The notes under the pieces are model-generated. The model was not told the origin of the DNA and searched no databases. It saw only the letters and a list, made by a program, of their open reading frames with translations. 64,000 nt of DNA, taken from the NCBI GenBank assembly GCA_015680685.1, contig MNCI01015552.1, positions 142,047 to 206,046 of the forward strand, given 5' to 3'. Below, one piece after another: positions 1 through 11,580 of the stretch. The position numbers and the translations under genes are program-made. The DNA comes from Gnetum montanum (taxonomy: Eukaryota; Streptophyta; Gnetopsida; Gnetales; Gnetaceae). The stretch's first letter is position 1. Each line of letters begins with the position of its first letter.

Positions 1-1380
1 TAAAGCTATTTCCTAGGATACTCATCAAGAAAGTAGAAAGCTAGTATCAATATTTGGAGTCGAAATCTGAGAAGGAAAATCCAAGGATGGAAGCAAGGAA
101 CACATGAACCCCTTGGATGCTACCATGGGGAGATACTATTATCTCATACACCGATGCCCTGGCCATGGTTATTCTTAGCAGTTTATGCCCAAGGAAGACT
201 AGCAGGACTTGGAGTCCATTAATTCCAAAGGCTAATAGAGTAGGTAGCAAAAGAAGAAGGAGAACTAAGAAAATGGAAAAATGATGAGGAATATAACAAG
301 GATCCTTCCATAAAAAAAAGGGAGGTACAATTTTATGACAACGAGGAGGATTCATCACTTGATGAGGTGGTGAATAGAAGAATCTTACTGATTCAAAAGT
401 CTTTGTCTAAAATTTCAGCCAAGGTAGATAAAATGTGGGATTCATTGGATGAAAAATTTCAAACTACTCTAAAAATTATACAAGAATTAAGAGAGTAGAA
501 TAGTGATCACAATTGCAAGAGGTGGAAAGAAGTTGAACATGCTTACCAAAGGGGTAAGGGAAAAATTGTTGTAGTAGAAGAAACTCTGGAGACAAAATCA
601 AATGACAATGGTGGGTGTGACATCTACCAATACAAACTTCCTAAAGGATGTTGCCCTATAGTGTCACACTTGTATGAGTCTATGGTGTATACATTAAATC
701 CTAGACTAGCAAGAAGGTAAGCACCCAAAATTTTGCCTTATCCTCAAGGAAATCCAAGGTAGTTCTACTAGCAACAACAAGCTTATTATCCAAGTGGAGA
801 TCCACCATAGCCATATGAGCAATACAAGTAGTGGAAACACCCAAAATCATGGGGGATGCCACCACCAAGGTAGTGGTACCCTTATAGGAAGCTAGATCCA
901 TATGGGTATTATGTTCAGCAACCAATGTCTCCACGTGACTCTTCTAGTCACATTTCTTTTCAACATCATTACTACCCTCTAGAGTGTCACAGAACTAATT
1001 ATTCATGTACTAGAGGGAAAACCCCATATCCCTATCATGCTCCTCATCCTTTCACACATGCTCCTCCACCCTCCACCCAATTACCTTCTACTTTATCTAT
1101 ACTAGGTGGAATTCCACCACAGCTGTAACAATGTAACGCTACTAGGGCTATTAACTTATAATCAACTTTCCAGCGAAATGGTTCAGAACCCAAATTCCAA
1201 AAATGACCATTCTTTTGATACAATAGTCCTTCAAATTCCTCATAGAATAATGCAGTTGGCTACCCTATCTCTCCATCATCTTCTACATCAAATCTTTTCG
1301 AGAGCCCTTCAAACCAAATGCCTCCTAAGATCCACACTATCATGTTAACCCATGCTAAATCTGATTGGATCAAGGTTGGC
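1..1380 (+). pseudogene. gag: Athila-like element F: gag, 3' part, decayed
   Basis: This is the capsid/nucleocapsid (gag) region of a Ty3/gypsy element that begins before the window. Read across several stops, it keeps the conserved gag segment DKMWDSLDEKFQ (about 430-470), also present in elements A and B, and then a basic stretch. Next comes a decayed zinc-knuckle-like motif (about 615-655; its second Cys is now Tyr and its His is lost), then a Pro/Gln/Tyr-rich tail with WGMPPPR (about 850). The last part runs into the protease. At least ten in-frame stops show that it is dead. Assignment to gag rests on the shared order of motifs with A, B and N. Confidence 0.8.
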
Positions 1381-1760
1381 AACCTTCCTAGGAAAACATC
1401 TAACTTTGTAAGTCCTCTCATCTACTTGCAGATCATTGGACATGAGCCATGAAAGGCTCTTTTTGATTTAGGTCTTAGTGTTAATCTAATTTCCCATGAC
1501 ATGTATAAATCATGGAACCTATTGCCTCTCAAGAAGAGTAATATATATCTAGAATTAGTAGACCAATCAATCACTATTCCTTTGGGACTTATGCAGGACA
1601 TTATGACCATTATTTGTGCATGGTTCTATCTTGTTGATGTTCTAGTGATCAAGGTTTACAACTACAAGGGAGACTTCCCAATTATTATGAGAAGGGCATG
1701 GTTGAGCACTGTTGATGTGTGAATGGGCATAAGAGATCTCTCCTTGGAAATTTCCAAGGA
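1381..1760 (+). pseudogene. Element F: aspartic protease remnant
   Basis: This is the retropepsin domain that would cleave the Gag-Pol polyprotein. The catalytic region reads ALFDLGLSVNLIS around 1455-1495. It is followed by the typical Athila/Tat pattern of Leu-rich strands with DQSITIPLG and, near 1690, the IIM..AWL segment. The longest open stretch is 1501-1722. The active-site D-L-G triplet is intact, but an upstream stop at the EP*KAL position and the absence of any intact Gag-Pol frame make it non-functional. Elements A (26500-26900), B (54770-55060) and C (59370-59660) carry the same domain. Confidence 0.8.
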
Positions 1761-2289
1761 GAATGAATTTTGAAAGATAGAGAAGAAGAGAGTTCCATGC
1801 ATCACGTACAATGATACCAAGTGTAACTATGTGTAGAAACTTTAGTATTTCAAGACCACATCCATCAAAGCATGCAAATAATGTGTAGATGAATCTAAAG
1901 TTTAAAGGTGCTTATACACAATAGTCATAAAATAGAAGGGCACCTAGTGGGAAACAACTGATCTTGGAAGCAGCACACTTTGCATGGAACCTATTGAGAG
2001 TCTGAAAAGTGCCTATATTAAAGGCATAGATAAACTAGAGTAAGTCCATCACCAACTCTCTGATAATGCAAATGATGATACTAATTGGGGAGAGTTTGAA
2101 ACCCCTAAAAATTTTAAACAAGAGCCCGTAGAGTTGAAAACTCTATCTACCAACATGGAGTATGCATTTTTGACCAATGGCAAGCTAGTAATAATCAATG
2201 CCAATCTTGCTCCTGAATAGAAATAGATGTTGTTGAAGGTGATTAAAAAATGGCCAATAGCCTTTTCTTGGTCATATCCTAAACTCATA

Positions 2290-2935
2290 GGGATTGATCC
2301 TAGGATATACCAGCATCGTATTTACACTAATCTAGCCATGAAGCCAAGAAGGCAATCACAACAATAGTTGAATCCAAAATTGAAGTAGATCATCAAAGAG
2401 AAGATTGAACAACTCCTCAAGGTAGGGTTCATCTATCCCCATTGTGGATAGTGAGTGAGTTAGCCCACTCATGATAGTGTCAAAGAAGGAGAAAAATGGT
2501 GGGTTGGTAGCAACTTCAAGCTATTAAAAATGGCAACATTTAAAGATCATTTTCCATTGCCATTCATTAATTAGTTGTTGGACACCATATTTGGGCATTG
2601 CTATTATAGTTTTCTGGATGGTTATAGAAGCTATAATCAAATCTAGATTGCATCAAAAGACTAGGCCAAAACAACATTCATGAGTCCCTAGGGAACTTTC
2701 ACATATCGCAAGATGCCTTTTGGTCTATGCAATGCTCCTGCCACTTTCCAACATTTGGTCTTGAGCATATTTTAGCAAAAAATTAATAGCAGAGTGGAAG
2801 TTTTTATGAATTAGTTCTCCAGTTATGCCACCACATTCAAGTAAGCCTTGGAATTCCTTAAGTAAGTGCTTAAAATATATGTGAAGATGAACCTTCGACT
2901 TAATTGGCAGAAGAGCCATCTGATGGTCTAAGAGG
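2290..2935 (+). pseudogene. Element F: reverse transcriptase, 3' end deleted
   Basis: This is an RNA-dependent DNA polymerase domain. It reads FKDHFPLPFI, then FLDGY..YNQI, then KMPFGLCNAPATFQH (about 2710-2760), a strong match to the Athila/Tat type. The catalytic box, FMDDFS in elements A and B, is here FMN*FS near 2806, so the aspartates are lost. The reading ends abruptly after SHLMV near 2930 and runs straight into the integrase zinc-binding region. In A and B the thumb and RNase H domains lie between these points. Confidence 0.85.
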
Positions 2936-2938
2936 ATA

Positions 2939-4085
2939 GTGTACAAGGTATGCACTGATAGCCTTGTTTGTTGGTATGTACTTGATGCTAATCAATTGTG
3001 CATTCTCCAAGATGCTCATGAGGGTCCTTTTGGGGGCCACTATGCTAGGAGACACATGGCCATAAAAATCCTGATGGTAAGATTCTATTGGCCCACAATC
3101 ATTAGGGATGCTCATGAGTTCTTTGATCTTGTGAATGTTATTAACAAGATGGTGGAATGACTACACAAATGGAGGATCCTCAATAGTGGATTCTACCACT
3201 AGAACCCTTCAACATATGGGGCATCAACTTCATGGATCCCATAACACCCATGTCAAATGGAAAGGCATATATAATTTTTAGTGTTGATTAGTGTACAAAA
3301 TGGGTAGAAGCCATAGTTGTCATTGACTGTACATCATCCACTATTACACTATTTATACAAAAAAATGTTGTGAACAAGTTTGGGATGCTACATTCACTAA
3401 TTTCTAATAAAATAATCCATTTTATAGATGCTTCTTTTCACAAGCTTATGCGATGCTTGGGGATTGAACATAAATTAACAACACACTACCTCCCCCAAGC
3501 CAACGGTCAAGCAAAAGTTACCAATAGGAAGATTACGAAGATCCTAACAAAAACTATTAGCAAATAGAAGAGATTGGAGCATAGAAATCAATGATGCCAT
3601 TTGGGCCTACCTCTCAACATGGAAACTTCTTATAGGCTACTCTCCCTATGAGATAGTGTACAAAAAATTACCAACTCTACCTATTTAATTCAAGCTTCAT
3701 ACACTTTCAACAGCCTGTGACTTGGACCTTGACCTTAGCCAAGCACAAAAAGAAAGATTAATCAACCTAAATGTGCTAGATGAAAATCAATTGGTAGCCC
3801 TATCCTTGAACGAAGTATACAAGGCATTCAACAAATGGTATCATGACCTAAGAATACAAAAAGAGAAATTTCAACCAAGAGATAAAGTTTTCCATTGAAC
3901 CTTACACATGTTTGTTAAAAAACCAAATTCCAAACATTATGGGAGGGGTCTTATATAATTAATGAAATATTTTCTTCTATAGCCATGTTGATATACAAAC
4001 CCGAGAGCCCAAACAAAAAGAAATTAGTCAACATCCAATAGGTAAAGCCTTTCCATGAGCCCAAGTAAGCTAGTATAACAAATAC
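2939..4085 (+). pseudogene. Element F: integrase remnant
   Basis: This is the integrase of element F. The zinc-binding region reads QDAHEGPFGGHYARR near 3010-3055, followed by YWPTI. The catalytic core begins about 3210 (WGIN/FMDPITPMSNGKAY). The NKFGMLHSLISN and LPQANGQA segments lie at 3370-3510. The C-terminal region keeps a GPY-type module (LWEGSYI near 3940) and ends about 4085. Several frameshifts and stops are present. The end of pol is followed closely by a purine-rich block at 4138, as in A and B. Confidence 0.85.
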
Positions 4086-4137
4086 CTTAACGGATGGACA
4101 AGCATGCTCAATTTTTTAGATCTCCTCCTTCCAACTT

Positions 4138-4150
4138 AGCTATGGGGGAG
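4138..4150 (+). other. Polypurine-tract-like block after pol (element F)
   Basis: The sequence AGCTATGGGGGAG closely matches the true polypurine tract of sister elements (AGTCRTGGGGGTA next to the LTRs of A, B and N). Here it lies just after the end of pol, not next to an LTR. A and B have the same block at the same place (23281-23291 and 51478-51488). Confidence 0.5.
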
Positions 4151-6218
4151 ATGGTCATCCATCCAAATCATATATGTGGCTCCTTATGTTTTTTATTTTT
4201 TTTTTACACTTTTTTTTACATGTTTTTGTTTTTTTGCAAATTGTTTATTTTACACCTTTTTGATTTTTCAAACTTTTTTCTATTTTACACCTTTTTTTTA
4301 CATCATCATTAGTATATTTAAATTTTTCTTTAATATTTTATCCCTTCTTATATATTTTAATTTATTTTAGTGTGATTTTCTAATTTTTGTTAATAAAAGT
4401 GCTTTGTACCGATAGGACACAGTGGTGTTGTAGCTATTACTAATGGTGGTTTGTGCTTAATGTTTTGTTTGCTAATGTCTAGTTTCTATTTTTGAATTTT
4501 TGTACAAATGGCTAAGACATGATTTCTTTTTCATGGAACAAGAAGTGAGTACACATCATCCACCCATTCACAAACTCTATGGTTTTCATTTTTTGGAAAT
4601 ATGAGGTCTCTTTCAATTAAATAAACCTTTAATAAATTTGTGACCTTGGTGGTTTCCAGAATTAGGAAGGATTCAAAGGTTTGCACAGGGTGTGACTTTA
4701 AGGGGACTCAATACTCTTTATACTCTTCTACTTCCTTAGGTGAATGAGTGTTTTCATAGATTTCTTATCATTCCATGTTGGCTAATAACAAGAAGTTGAA
4801 TAAGTCTTTGCATGGTGTGATTCCCATCTAAAAATTTCAAAAAGTACAAATAATAAAAAAAAAAGAAAAAAACAAACAAAAAAATAAAATGGTGAGAATT
4901 CAAAGCACATCCCTTAGACAAATAAATAGGCTATAAGCACTGGTTATGGGACTACAAAGACATGTTACCCATCCTTGAAGGTCTCCTCTAACTAAGGCCC
5001 TCTTTCACTTCTTGCTTCCTTTTTCTTCTCTTTAAGGAATACTTCTTATTCTATGGAAGCACTCTTTTGTCTCAAGGGGATAGATTGGTCTTGAAGTGAT
5101 GATGTGAAGTCACTAAAAGTGGTTGGTTTTGGTCTGGACTGAGGATGGTTCTTCTCATGTCATTTATACACAAAATCCACAAGGGACTTCTTATGACCTC
5201 AATCTGGAACTCCATTCCAGCTTCTCGATCATCCATCCATGTTGTCCATAACTCACCTCACTACTAGTGTCCATGTTCTTATTCAGTGTCTTTGTCTAAT
5301 GTACTTGAATAATTTGGTAGAATCTTTCAAGTTTTGGTCCTTAACTTTCATAAACCATTAATCACATACGGGGCCTACAGACTCCTTGGGTGGAGGTTAT
5401 GCAAGGGCAAGCAAGGGCATATGTCTACTATGGGGAGGATCCACTTGCATATCTCTTAATTGGGTTTGTTAAGAACCTTATCCTTAGGCATTATTACAAT
5501 TAGAATCTTTTATGCATCCATCTTCTACATCCGACTGTGTGCTCCTTTAAGAAATTTCTTTAATTCACACATTCTCCATCAAATTATTAAGTTCTTAAGC
5601 TTTCAAAGATCCTCTTTAATAATTTCATCATATTCTTGGCTTTTTTGGAACTCCATGGACTCCAAATTCATTAAAAAATTCCTTGTATTTTTTGAAATAT
5701 TCAAGTTTGAAATTTTTTTTATGAACTCCATAAACAAGGCCTTGTTGATGGAGCCCATGCATATACATGGCCCCATATGCATAAACCTCTTTAGAAATTT
5801 TTACATTTGCGCTCAAATGCTTAAGGATTTTTTACAATTTTCAAAGTTTAAAACCTTCCAAAGCCCATAGCTTTTCAACTATTTTTTTGAATCACTTTGT
5901 TCTTCTACTGTGTTGCTCCCAAAGGTAAGTTCTAAGTCATGGTGGCCTTAAACATGTTGTTTTTGAAAAAAAATGTTTCAACATTTTTCTAACTCCCACA
6001 AAGGTTTAACTAAGGAATTAATATTAAAACACAAAATTATAGGAGCTAAACCCTTCTAACAAGCTCTAGTCACACTTACAATAAAAAATTAATTAATAAA
6101 ATAATCAATCTGCTATGGTCCAACTATAGCCAAGTGAAACTAATTAACAAGATAAGGTACCTAAATATGTTAAGTTACACATTATATCTACTAATCCATG
6201 GATGTGTTGTGACTGTAG
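4151..6218 (+). other. Element F: long non-coding region between pol and third ORF
   Basis: The first 250 bases are T-rich. Two conserved blocks recur in sister elements. TGTGACTTTAAGGGGAC near 4690 recurs in N near 20047, and on the minus strand in B near 50995 and A near 16365. GGGGAGGATCCACTTG near 5434 recurs in N at 20354, B near 50215 and A near 15665. The region ends at a putative splice site at 6218. A 136-codon open frame at 5460-5870 has no homologue elsewhere in the window and is not called as a gene. Confidence 0.55.
6187..6218 (+). promoter_or_regulatory. Putative branch point and 3' splice site before third ORF (element F)
   Basis: CTACTAAT (6189-6196) fits a plant branch-point consensus. 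It lies about 25 bases upstream of TGACTGTAG, whose AG ends at 6218, immediately before ATG at 6219. Element N has the same arrangement (CTTACTAAC at 21193-21201, TTGCAG ending at 21223, ATG at 21224). The matched layout in two diverged copies supports splicing, but no transcript evidence is available. Confidence 0.45.
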
Positions 6219-7185
6219 ATGGCATGAAAGGAAAACACATGCAAGAAGGAGGACTATCTTAACCAAAGAAAAAATTGCCAAGAATAGGCCTATGAAGAAC
6301 CAATCGGAACCATGCCATGGGATCTCTTAGAGAAGAGGCTAAAGTGGAGTCTATTCATTAGATTCTAGAACAAGTGGAAATGATAAAACATTCCCACCAA
6401 GATGAGGCACTAGCTCAATAAGTAAACCTTGAGTTAACCTTGATGGAAGCCTACCTAAACCAAATCAAGTCAAGGGACAGTGCTTAAAGAGTTGAACTTT
6501 GGCTCTTTCTTAGAGCAAGCACCTAAAAAAGTACATGACCAATTAAAGACCTCTCCCATGTGGCTAATTATCACTTCCAATGGGGGATGGTATATGGGAG
6601 AGATGTTCCTATTTTGGAGTAACAAGCAGGTTGGCTCAATGGTCAAGATTAAGGACATTTCAGTGTCCTACTCAATGCAAGCCATTATAGAGGCACTTGG
6701 GTTACCTAAAAATAGGGTGAATCTTACTAAGATTCTGATACAAATGGACCCTAGCATAAAAAATAAATGGGTTTAGCAACGCTATGGTGTTGACTACAAG
6801 GAGTATAGTGTGTTGACACCAGCAAAAAGAATCCACTACAAGATTGCAACCTTTCACCTAAACCCCACAATGAGGCCCAACAAGATCACTACCTTTTCTA
6901 CCTCTACATGTGCTGCTCTGAGTGGAAGATTCATAGTAAACCTTCCATAACTAATCTATTTAGAGATAGAGAAGTGGTTCATGGAGAATGAATGTGGAAG
7001 GAAGGCATTCCCCTTCCCATGCCTATCAAAAAACTATATCAAAGGGGAGAAATAGCCTACTACACTAATGATGCTATTCAACGCACTCCAACTGCTAATT
7101 GGGTAGAGATGATAAAGGAAAAAGCTCCTACAACAATAATCCAAGAAGAGGACTATCTAGTGCTATCTTGAGTATCGTTAGGAGG
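6219..7185 (+). pseudogene. Element F: third ORF (conserved, function unknown)
   Basis: This decayed ORF lies downstream of pol, where Athila-type elements carry an env-like gene. It begins at ATG 6219 after the putative splice site. Across frameshifts it reads an N-terminal segment with ILEQVE and LTLMEAYLNQIK (6350-6475). The clearest stretch, 6480-6776, holds SPMWLIITSNGGWYMGE, FWSNKQ and IKDISVSYS. It continues with YKIATFHLNP, KITTF, CAALSG, EIEKWF and PFPCL up to about 7035. The same motifs in the same order occur in element B (49510-48700, minus). N keeps a shorter remnant. No membrane segment or known catalytic motif is visible. It might relate to Athila ORF1 or to an env-like protein, but I cannot assign it. 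Confidence 0.6.
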
Positions 7186-10100
7186 AAGTCAAGAATCAAC
7201 CCTCCATCAGCCAAAGAAGTGAGTGCATGAAAGACTAATCTGCCAAGTCCCTTCCTTTCCCCATTCATTGTTTTCCCATATTCATGTGTTAGTCTAGTTC
7301 ATGCTTATGTAATGTGACATTGTCTATAATTGATTTATTTTAATGCATGTAAGTTATTTTGTCTTCTATATTTCTATTTGCAAGTGATTTAATATTTTTT
7401 AATTTAATGTTCTTTTAAATTATAGGTCACTTACCTCTCTCACTACGACTATTACTAGGCTAGCTATGGCCATAAGTATGGTGCCCTAGACAAAAACATT
7501 GTAAAATTATGCATTTTCAAGAGTTACAAGTTAGTTTGCCTTCCAGCCTAAATTTCTACATCAACAGAGCTTCTATAAGGTGAAAATGATTTCTATTTTA
7601 TTAGAAATTTAAGGTTAGCCAAAGCATTACAAACATGGATAAGCAATTTAGCATTAATCAGGATTCATGGTTAGCCCCAACCATCCAAGTTTGCTTTACT
7701 AAATAGTGTTGTTTAATTTCATATTGTATGTATCATACCCATTTTTTCAGTTTCACAATGACCAAGGCAAGTATGATCTTGAAATTGTCCTATTTGAATT
7801 TGAACACAACTCAAAAATGACATCACATGACACATTTCTAGCTCTTAAAGGCTTCCATGGACCATTTTCACTCATGACCTAGCATATTAACTTCACTTTT
7901 GGTAACCCTAAAATTTTTGGGAATAGAAATTTTTCTAACTCTAGAAGGCAATGTTGACATGTATCATTTTATGTGCATCAATTTCACCTCTTATGGAACC
8001 CACATCACTGAGTCTCCTAAGTCAAACTTGCTAAGACCAAACTCCAGATGAACTTTGAGTTAACTGCACTTGACATTGAGGTTGATTTTGGTAGCCCAAA
8101 CCTATAAATATGAGATGAAACGCAAATTTAGGGTTGGTTTCTTGAGATCTAGAGCATGAGCATTAGACATCCTAGTATCTCCCACATGCTTTAGGGTTAC
8201 CATGAGCTTAATTCAGCCCTTAAGTCTCCAACAACCCAAGCAATGATGTTAACATAGTGTTAGCATCAATTAGGAAGTTCTTGTGTTAGTCACCATAGTT
8301 AGAATTTGTTTAGCTACATCACCATTCTTGGGTCATAGCCAAAACAACCCTATTTTGGTCCTAATTCGATTTTAGATAGCATTTGTAGCTTTCCCATTTA
8401 TATAACCATACTCTAGAGGTCCAATGTTACCCTCCAACCTATATTTTGTTCACAAATTGAGTTCTTTTTATTTCACTTATGTTTTTCACCAACACTTGTA
8501 TTTTGGCCTTCTATAGGAGGCAAACACTTCTTTTTTTACAATAAAGCATTTTCTTTATCTAGAAAGGGAACTAAAACCCTTTTTTCCATATCATAGCTCT
8601 CAATATTTTAATATTTACATTCTTTTATTAGCATTTCTAGACTTAGATTTTATTTTATTTCTCATAATTCAATTTTTATATTTAGTTTTATTTTTAGCAA
8701 TAATACTTAGTCAATTTTATTACTTAAATTGATCATTTTCATCATTCGACCATCTTTCTTAGTTCCTATGTGATATGCTAAGTCAACATTCAATCAGAGG
8801 TTTGTGCCTTATCATGGTGTTTTTTTTTATCATTGACTCATTGAAGGTTGTATTGAACTGAAGATGTTTCAATGAACAAGAATTTAGAAAAGATGTATAT
8901 CTCCATAATTATGTGTCTAAGATTAGACTTGAACTAGCTATGATTACCAACTACATTTCCCAAATAGCTAATAAAATATCACATGTCCAACATTTAACTT
9001 GTGATATTTTTACTAAATATTATATTTGATGTGACAAACATATGAACATTGTACCATGCATAACTTGCATTTTGTTTATTTTAGGGTATGATTGAATGTT
9101 AACTTTGGAAAGCTTTGTTTTGCAACGTGTTGAATATATATTTATTTTTTAATTTCTTAAGTAAGATATTCAAATTTTTGAAATTAACTAGTGCCAGGTT
9201 GTATTTTTTTTTATTTTGGAAATTGAGGGTATGCTTAGTTTTATGAGCCTTTTTAACTAGTTGCCTAATTTTTCAAATTGATGTATAATACTTTTTGTAT
9301 TACATTGTTATTAAAGCCTTTGCTATCATATTTGGTTACTTTGCAACCTTCACTTAATGGGTTCAATTCTAGTGGACAATGTTGGATTATATAAAGTTCT
9401 AATTGAACCATATATCTTAGGTGTACCTATGTTTCACTTATTTTAGGTTTCAACAACCCCATATTTGATTTCAGTTAGAAAAGTTATCCTTATGGAATTT
9501 TTTAGACTAGGCTTTGTTCCTGTCATTTTATCTCTCATGATATCTACCTCATTGTTCTTGTGTACTATAATTTATTTTCAAAAGTGCTATCAAACTATTA
9601 ATATAGTTTTGTACTTTCCCAACTTACAACTTACACTGAAATATAAAGATACAATGTGAGCTTCTTTATCTTGTTGAAGGCTGGAACTTCAAGAGTTGTG
9701 GAAGTTGCATTATTTAGATTCCTTTTTATTTCCTTTGCTTCAAATATGGGTTCTATTATTTTAGAACATGTTAAAGTGGCTTGTAGAAAACCCTTGGGAT
9801 GAATCCTACTAGCCTTTGTGTCCACATATTTGTTGAATTAGTGATCAAACTATGATTGGTTTTGCACATCAAAATATGAACTTTCGAAATTGTATATGGT
9901 TGGATTAATAATGTTTTCCTTATTTGTATTTGAATTTATATTTAGTAGAAAATTATGTCAACAAAAAAAGGCTCAAACTCTTTGCTAAATTAGGTCAATT
10001 TGCCAATCTACAATCTGTAAATGTATGATCAAAATGGTTCTTAAATGATTCCTTCCATGGGCTATCACAATTGCTTCCTTCCTTGGTCTACAAGGCCTCC

Positions 10101-10360
10101 TTAACATCAATATATCATATGTTGTATTTAGCTACAATGCCAAAAATATTAGGGGAAGAACTAGACTTTCTATATGCCTGTTGAGCATTAGGTAGAACAA
10201 TGTCTTAGGATCATAGCAAAACCTTGTAACATACTGATTAAGAGCTATATGAATTAACAAATGAATAACTTTGTAACCAACAAAGCAACATAACTCTAGC
10301 TACAATGCATAGAAAACCAGAAAAGAGAAAGCTCTCAATAAGAAATAGGTCATAGTAAGA
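7186..10360. other. Unrecognised AT-rich region
   Basis: No gene is supported in this 3.2-kb stretch; the longest open frames are about 64 codons and show no motif. A TATAAATA sequence lies near 8104, but no LTR ends or target duplication were found near it. The 3' LTR expected for element F is not recognisable here, so F is either truncated at about 7.2 kb or its LTR has decayed beyond recognition. Confidence 0.5.
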
Positions 10361-10379
10361 AATTTTTACTTATGGTCAT

Positions 10380-10505
10380 TGAGATTCTTTGGATCTATTT
10401 AACTAGTTTTAGAATTATATTTTATAGAACTTTTTTAAAGACCTATCACCTTGGCTTACCAAGGTAAGTTTCATACCACTAAACTAACACCTCAATGTTA
10501 CAACA
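10380..10505 (-). repeat. tRNA-derived SINE-like remnant
   Basis: On the minus strand this reads TTAGTTTAGTGGTATG, an RNA polymerase III A-box-like motif, close to the A-box region of the well-defined SINE at 43382-43523. The stretch around TACCAAGGTAAG is shared as well. The B box is decayed. No target duplication was identified, so the limits are approximate. Confidence 0.4.
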
Positions 10506-10509
10506 TTAA

Positions 10510-10997
10510 ATATTAGTGTTAATGGTAAAAGAGTAACTTGGAATAATTTGATTATAAATACTTTTCAAGCCTGATTCAAATTGGCAACATTTCCATACAT
10601 CCTTGTGAATGGGCTGACTATTTGAGCCACTGTAGTTAGTTAGTTAATGGTAATGATAAATGTATATGTTGAGAAGATATAGCACTGCAAAAAATAACAT
10701 TAATATTAAAATTTTAGAAAGATATACAAATTGCAATGGTATTATTGAAATGTAAATAACAAGAAAGATCAAAGAAATTTGTAGTGCTAAAGGATTGCTA
10801 AATTAATTAAAATTTAATATTATGATTCATTATTTACAAAAATTAAAAAATTTTGAAAAATATGGTTTATTAATAATATCAACTTACAACTACATACCTC
10901 TTTAAGTCCTTTTCTAACTCTTAAAGGTTAGTGATTAAAAAGAAAACATAAGTTCTTTTATTGCATGTAAAGGAAATAATAAATTCCTAAATCTTTA
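10510..10997. other. AT-rich spacer, nothing recognised
   Basis: This stretch is AT-rich with no coding frame, no repeat shared with the rest of the window, and no LTR or primer-site motif. Confidence 0.5.
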
Positions 10998-11580
10998 GGG
11001 AAAAATTAAAATGGTAAATTGTAAATCTCAATGAAATCATGAAAAGAGGCTGATTTTTTTGATTTGCATGAGCTAGTGAAACATCAAATGATAGGCAATT
11101 AGTATATTAAGAGATCTAAAATTTAAATTTAACATAGTAGAACTCCCACTCCTTGATGTAAAAAAATACCATAAAGAGATGAAAACATTACATTGCAAGA
11201 TTCTATAAACATTTCAAACCAACCATCCATAGCACTGTTCATGACTAAAATATTTTTATAAAATTAGACACCTACACATAGGGACTATCATTTGGAGTGA
11301 TGGTAAGGTGTTCATTTCTCAAGTTGAAGACTTGGGTTGGAACCTCTCAAAAACATTTAGCTTTCACTCATCTACCAACCCTCCTAAAACTACTTAGAGA
11401 GTAATAATTCTTTTTAGACTACCCTAAACATGTATCAAGAATAATTTTCTTACTAGGTCTGGATAAAAAGTTTACCTCAAGAATTTGTTTATCTCATCTA
11501 CCATTGAGATCACTCTATGTTCCAAACATACTTCAATACTAATTAACTCAATAACAAAATATTTTTTATTCAAATCCATA
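10998..11580 (+). repeat. Diverged copy of the region downstream of the RLP gene
   Basis: This segment aligns in the same direction with 36161-36725. Shared stretches include AGGGAAAAAT near 10998/36161, then the run from GCTGATTT through GAACTCCCA (11049-11155 and 36252-36355), then GTTGCAAGATT-type sequence and finally TTATTCAAATC near 11566/36710. The two copies lie outside both ends of chromovirus E and differ at many positions. They could be an ancient duplication of this locus or two copies of one unnamed repeat. Confidence 0.5.
11285..11350 (+). repeat. SINE-like A-box/B-box pair
   Basis: AGTGATGGTAAGGTG (A-box-like) is followed about 30 bases later by CTTGGGTTGGAACCTC (B-box-like, compare GGTTCGANTCC). 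The spacing is that of a tRNA-derived promoter. It lies within the diverged duplicate at 10998-11580. It is not a tRNA gene, since no acceptor stem or anticodon arm can be formed by eye. Confidence 0.35.

Noticed and set aside
4094-4370. Phe-rich hydrophobic frames resembling membrane proteins
   Set aside because: They come from a T-rich low-complexity stretch following pol.
5460-5870. 136-codon open frame
   Set aside because: It is T-rich, has no homologue in the sister elements, no motif, and lies in the non-coding part of F.
11285-11350. A tRNA gene
   Set aside because: Only A-box-like and B-box-like motifs are present. No cloverleaf, anticodon arm or acceptor stem can be drawn.
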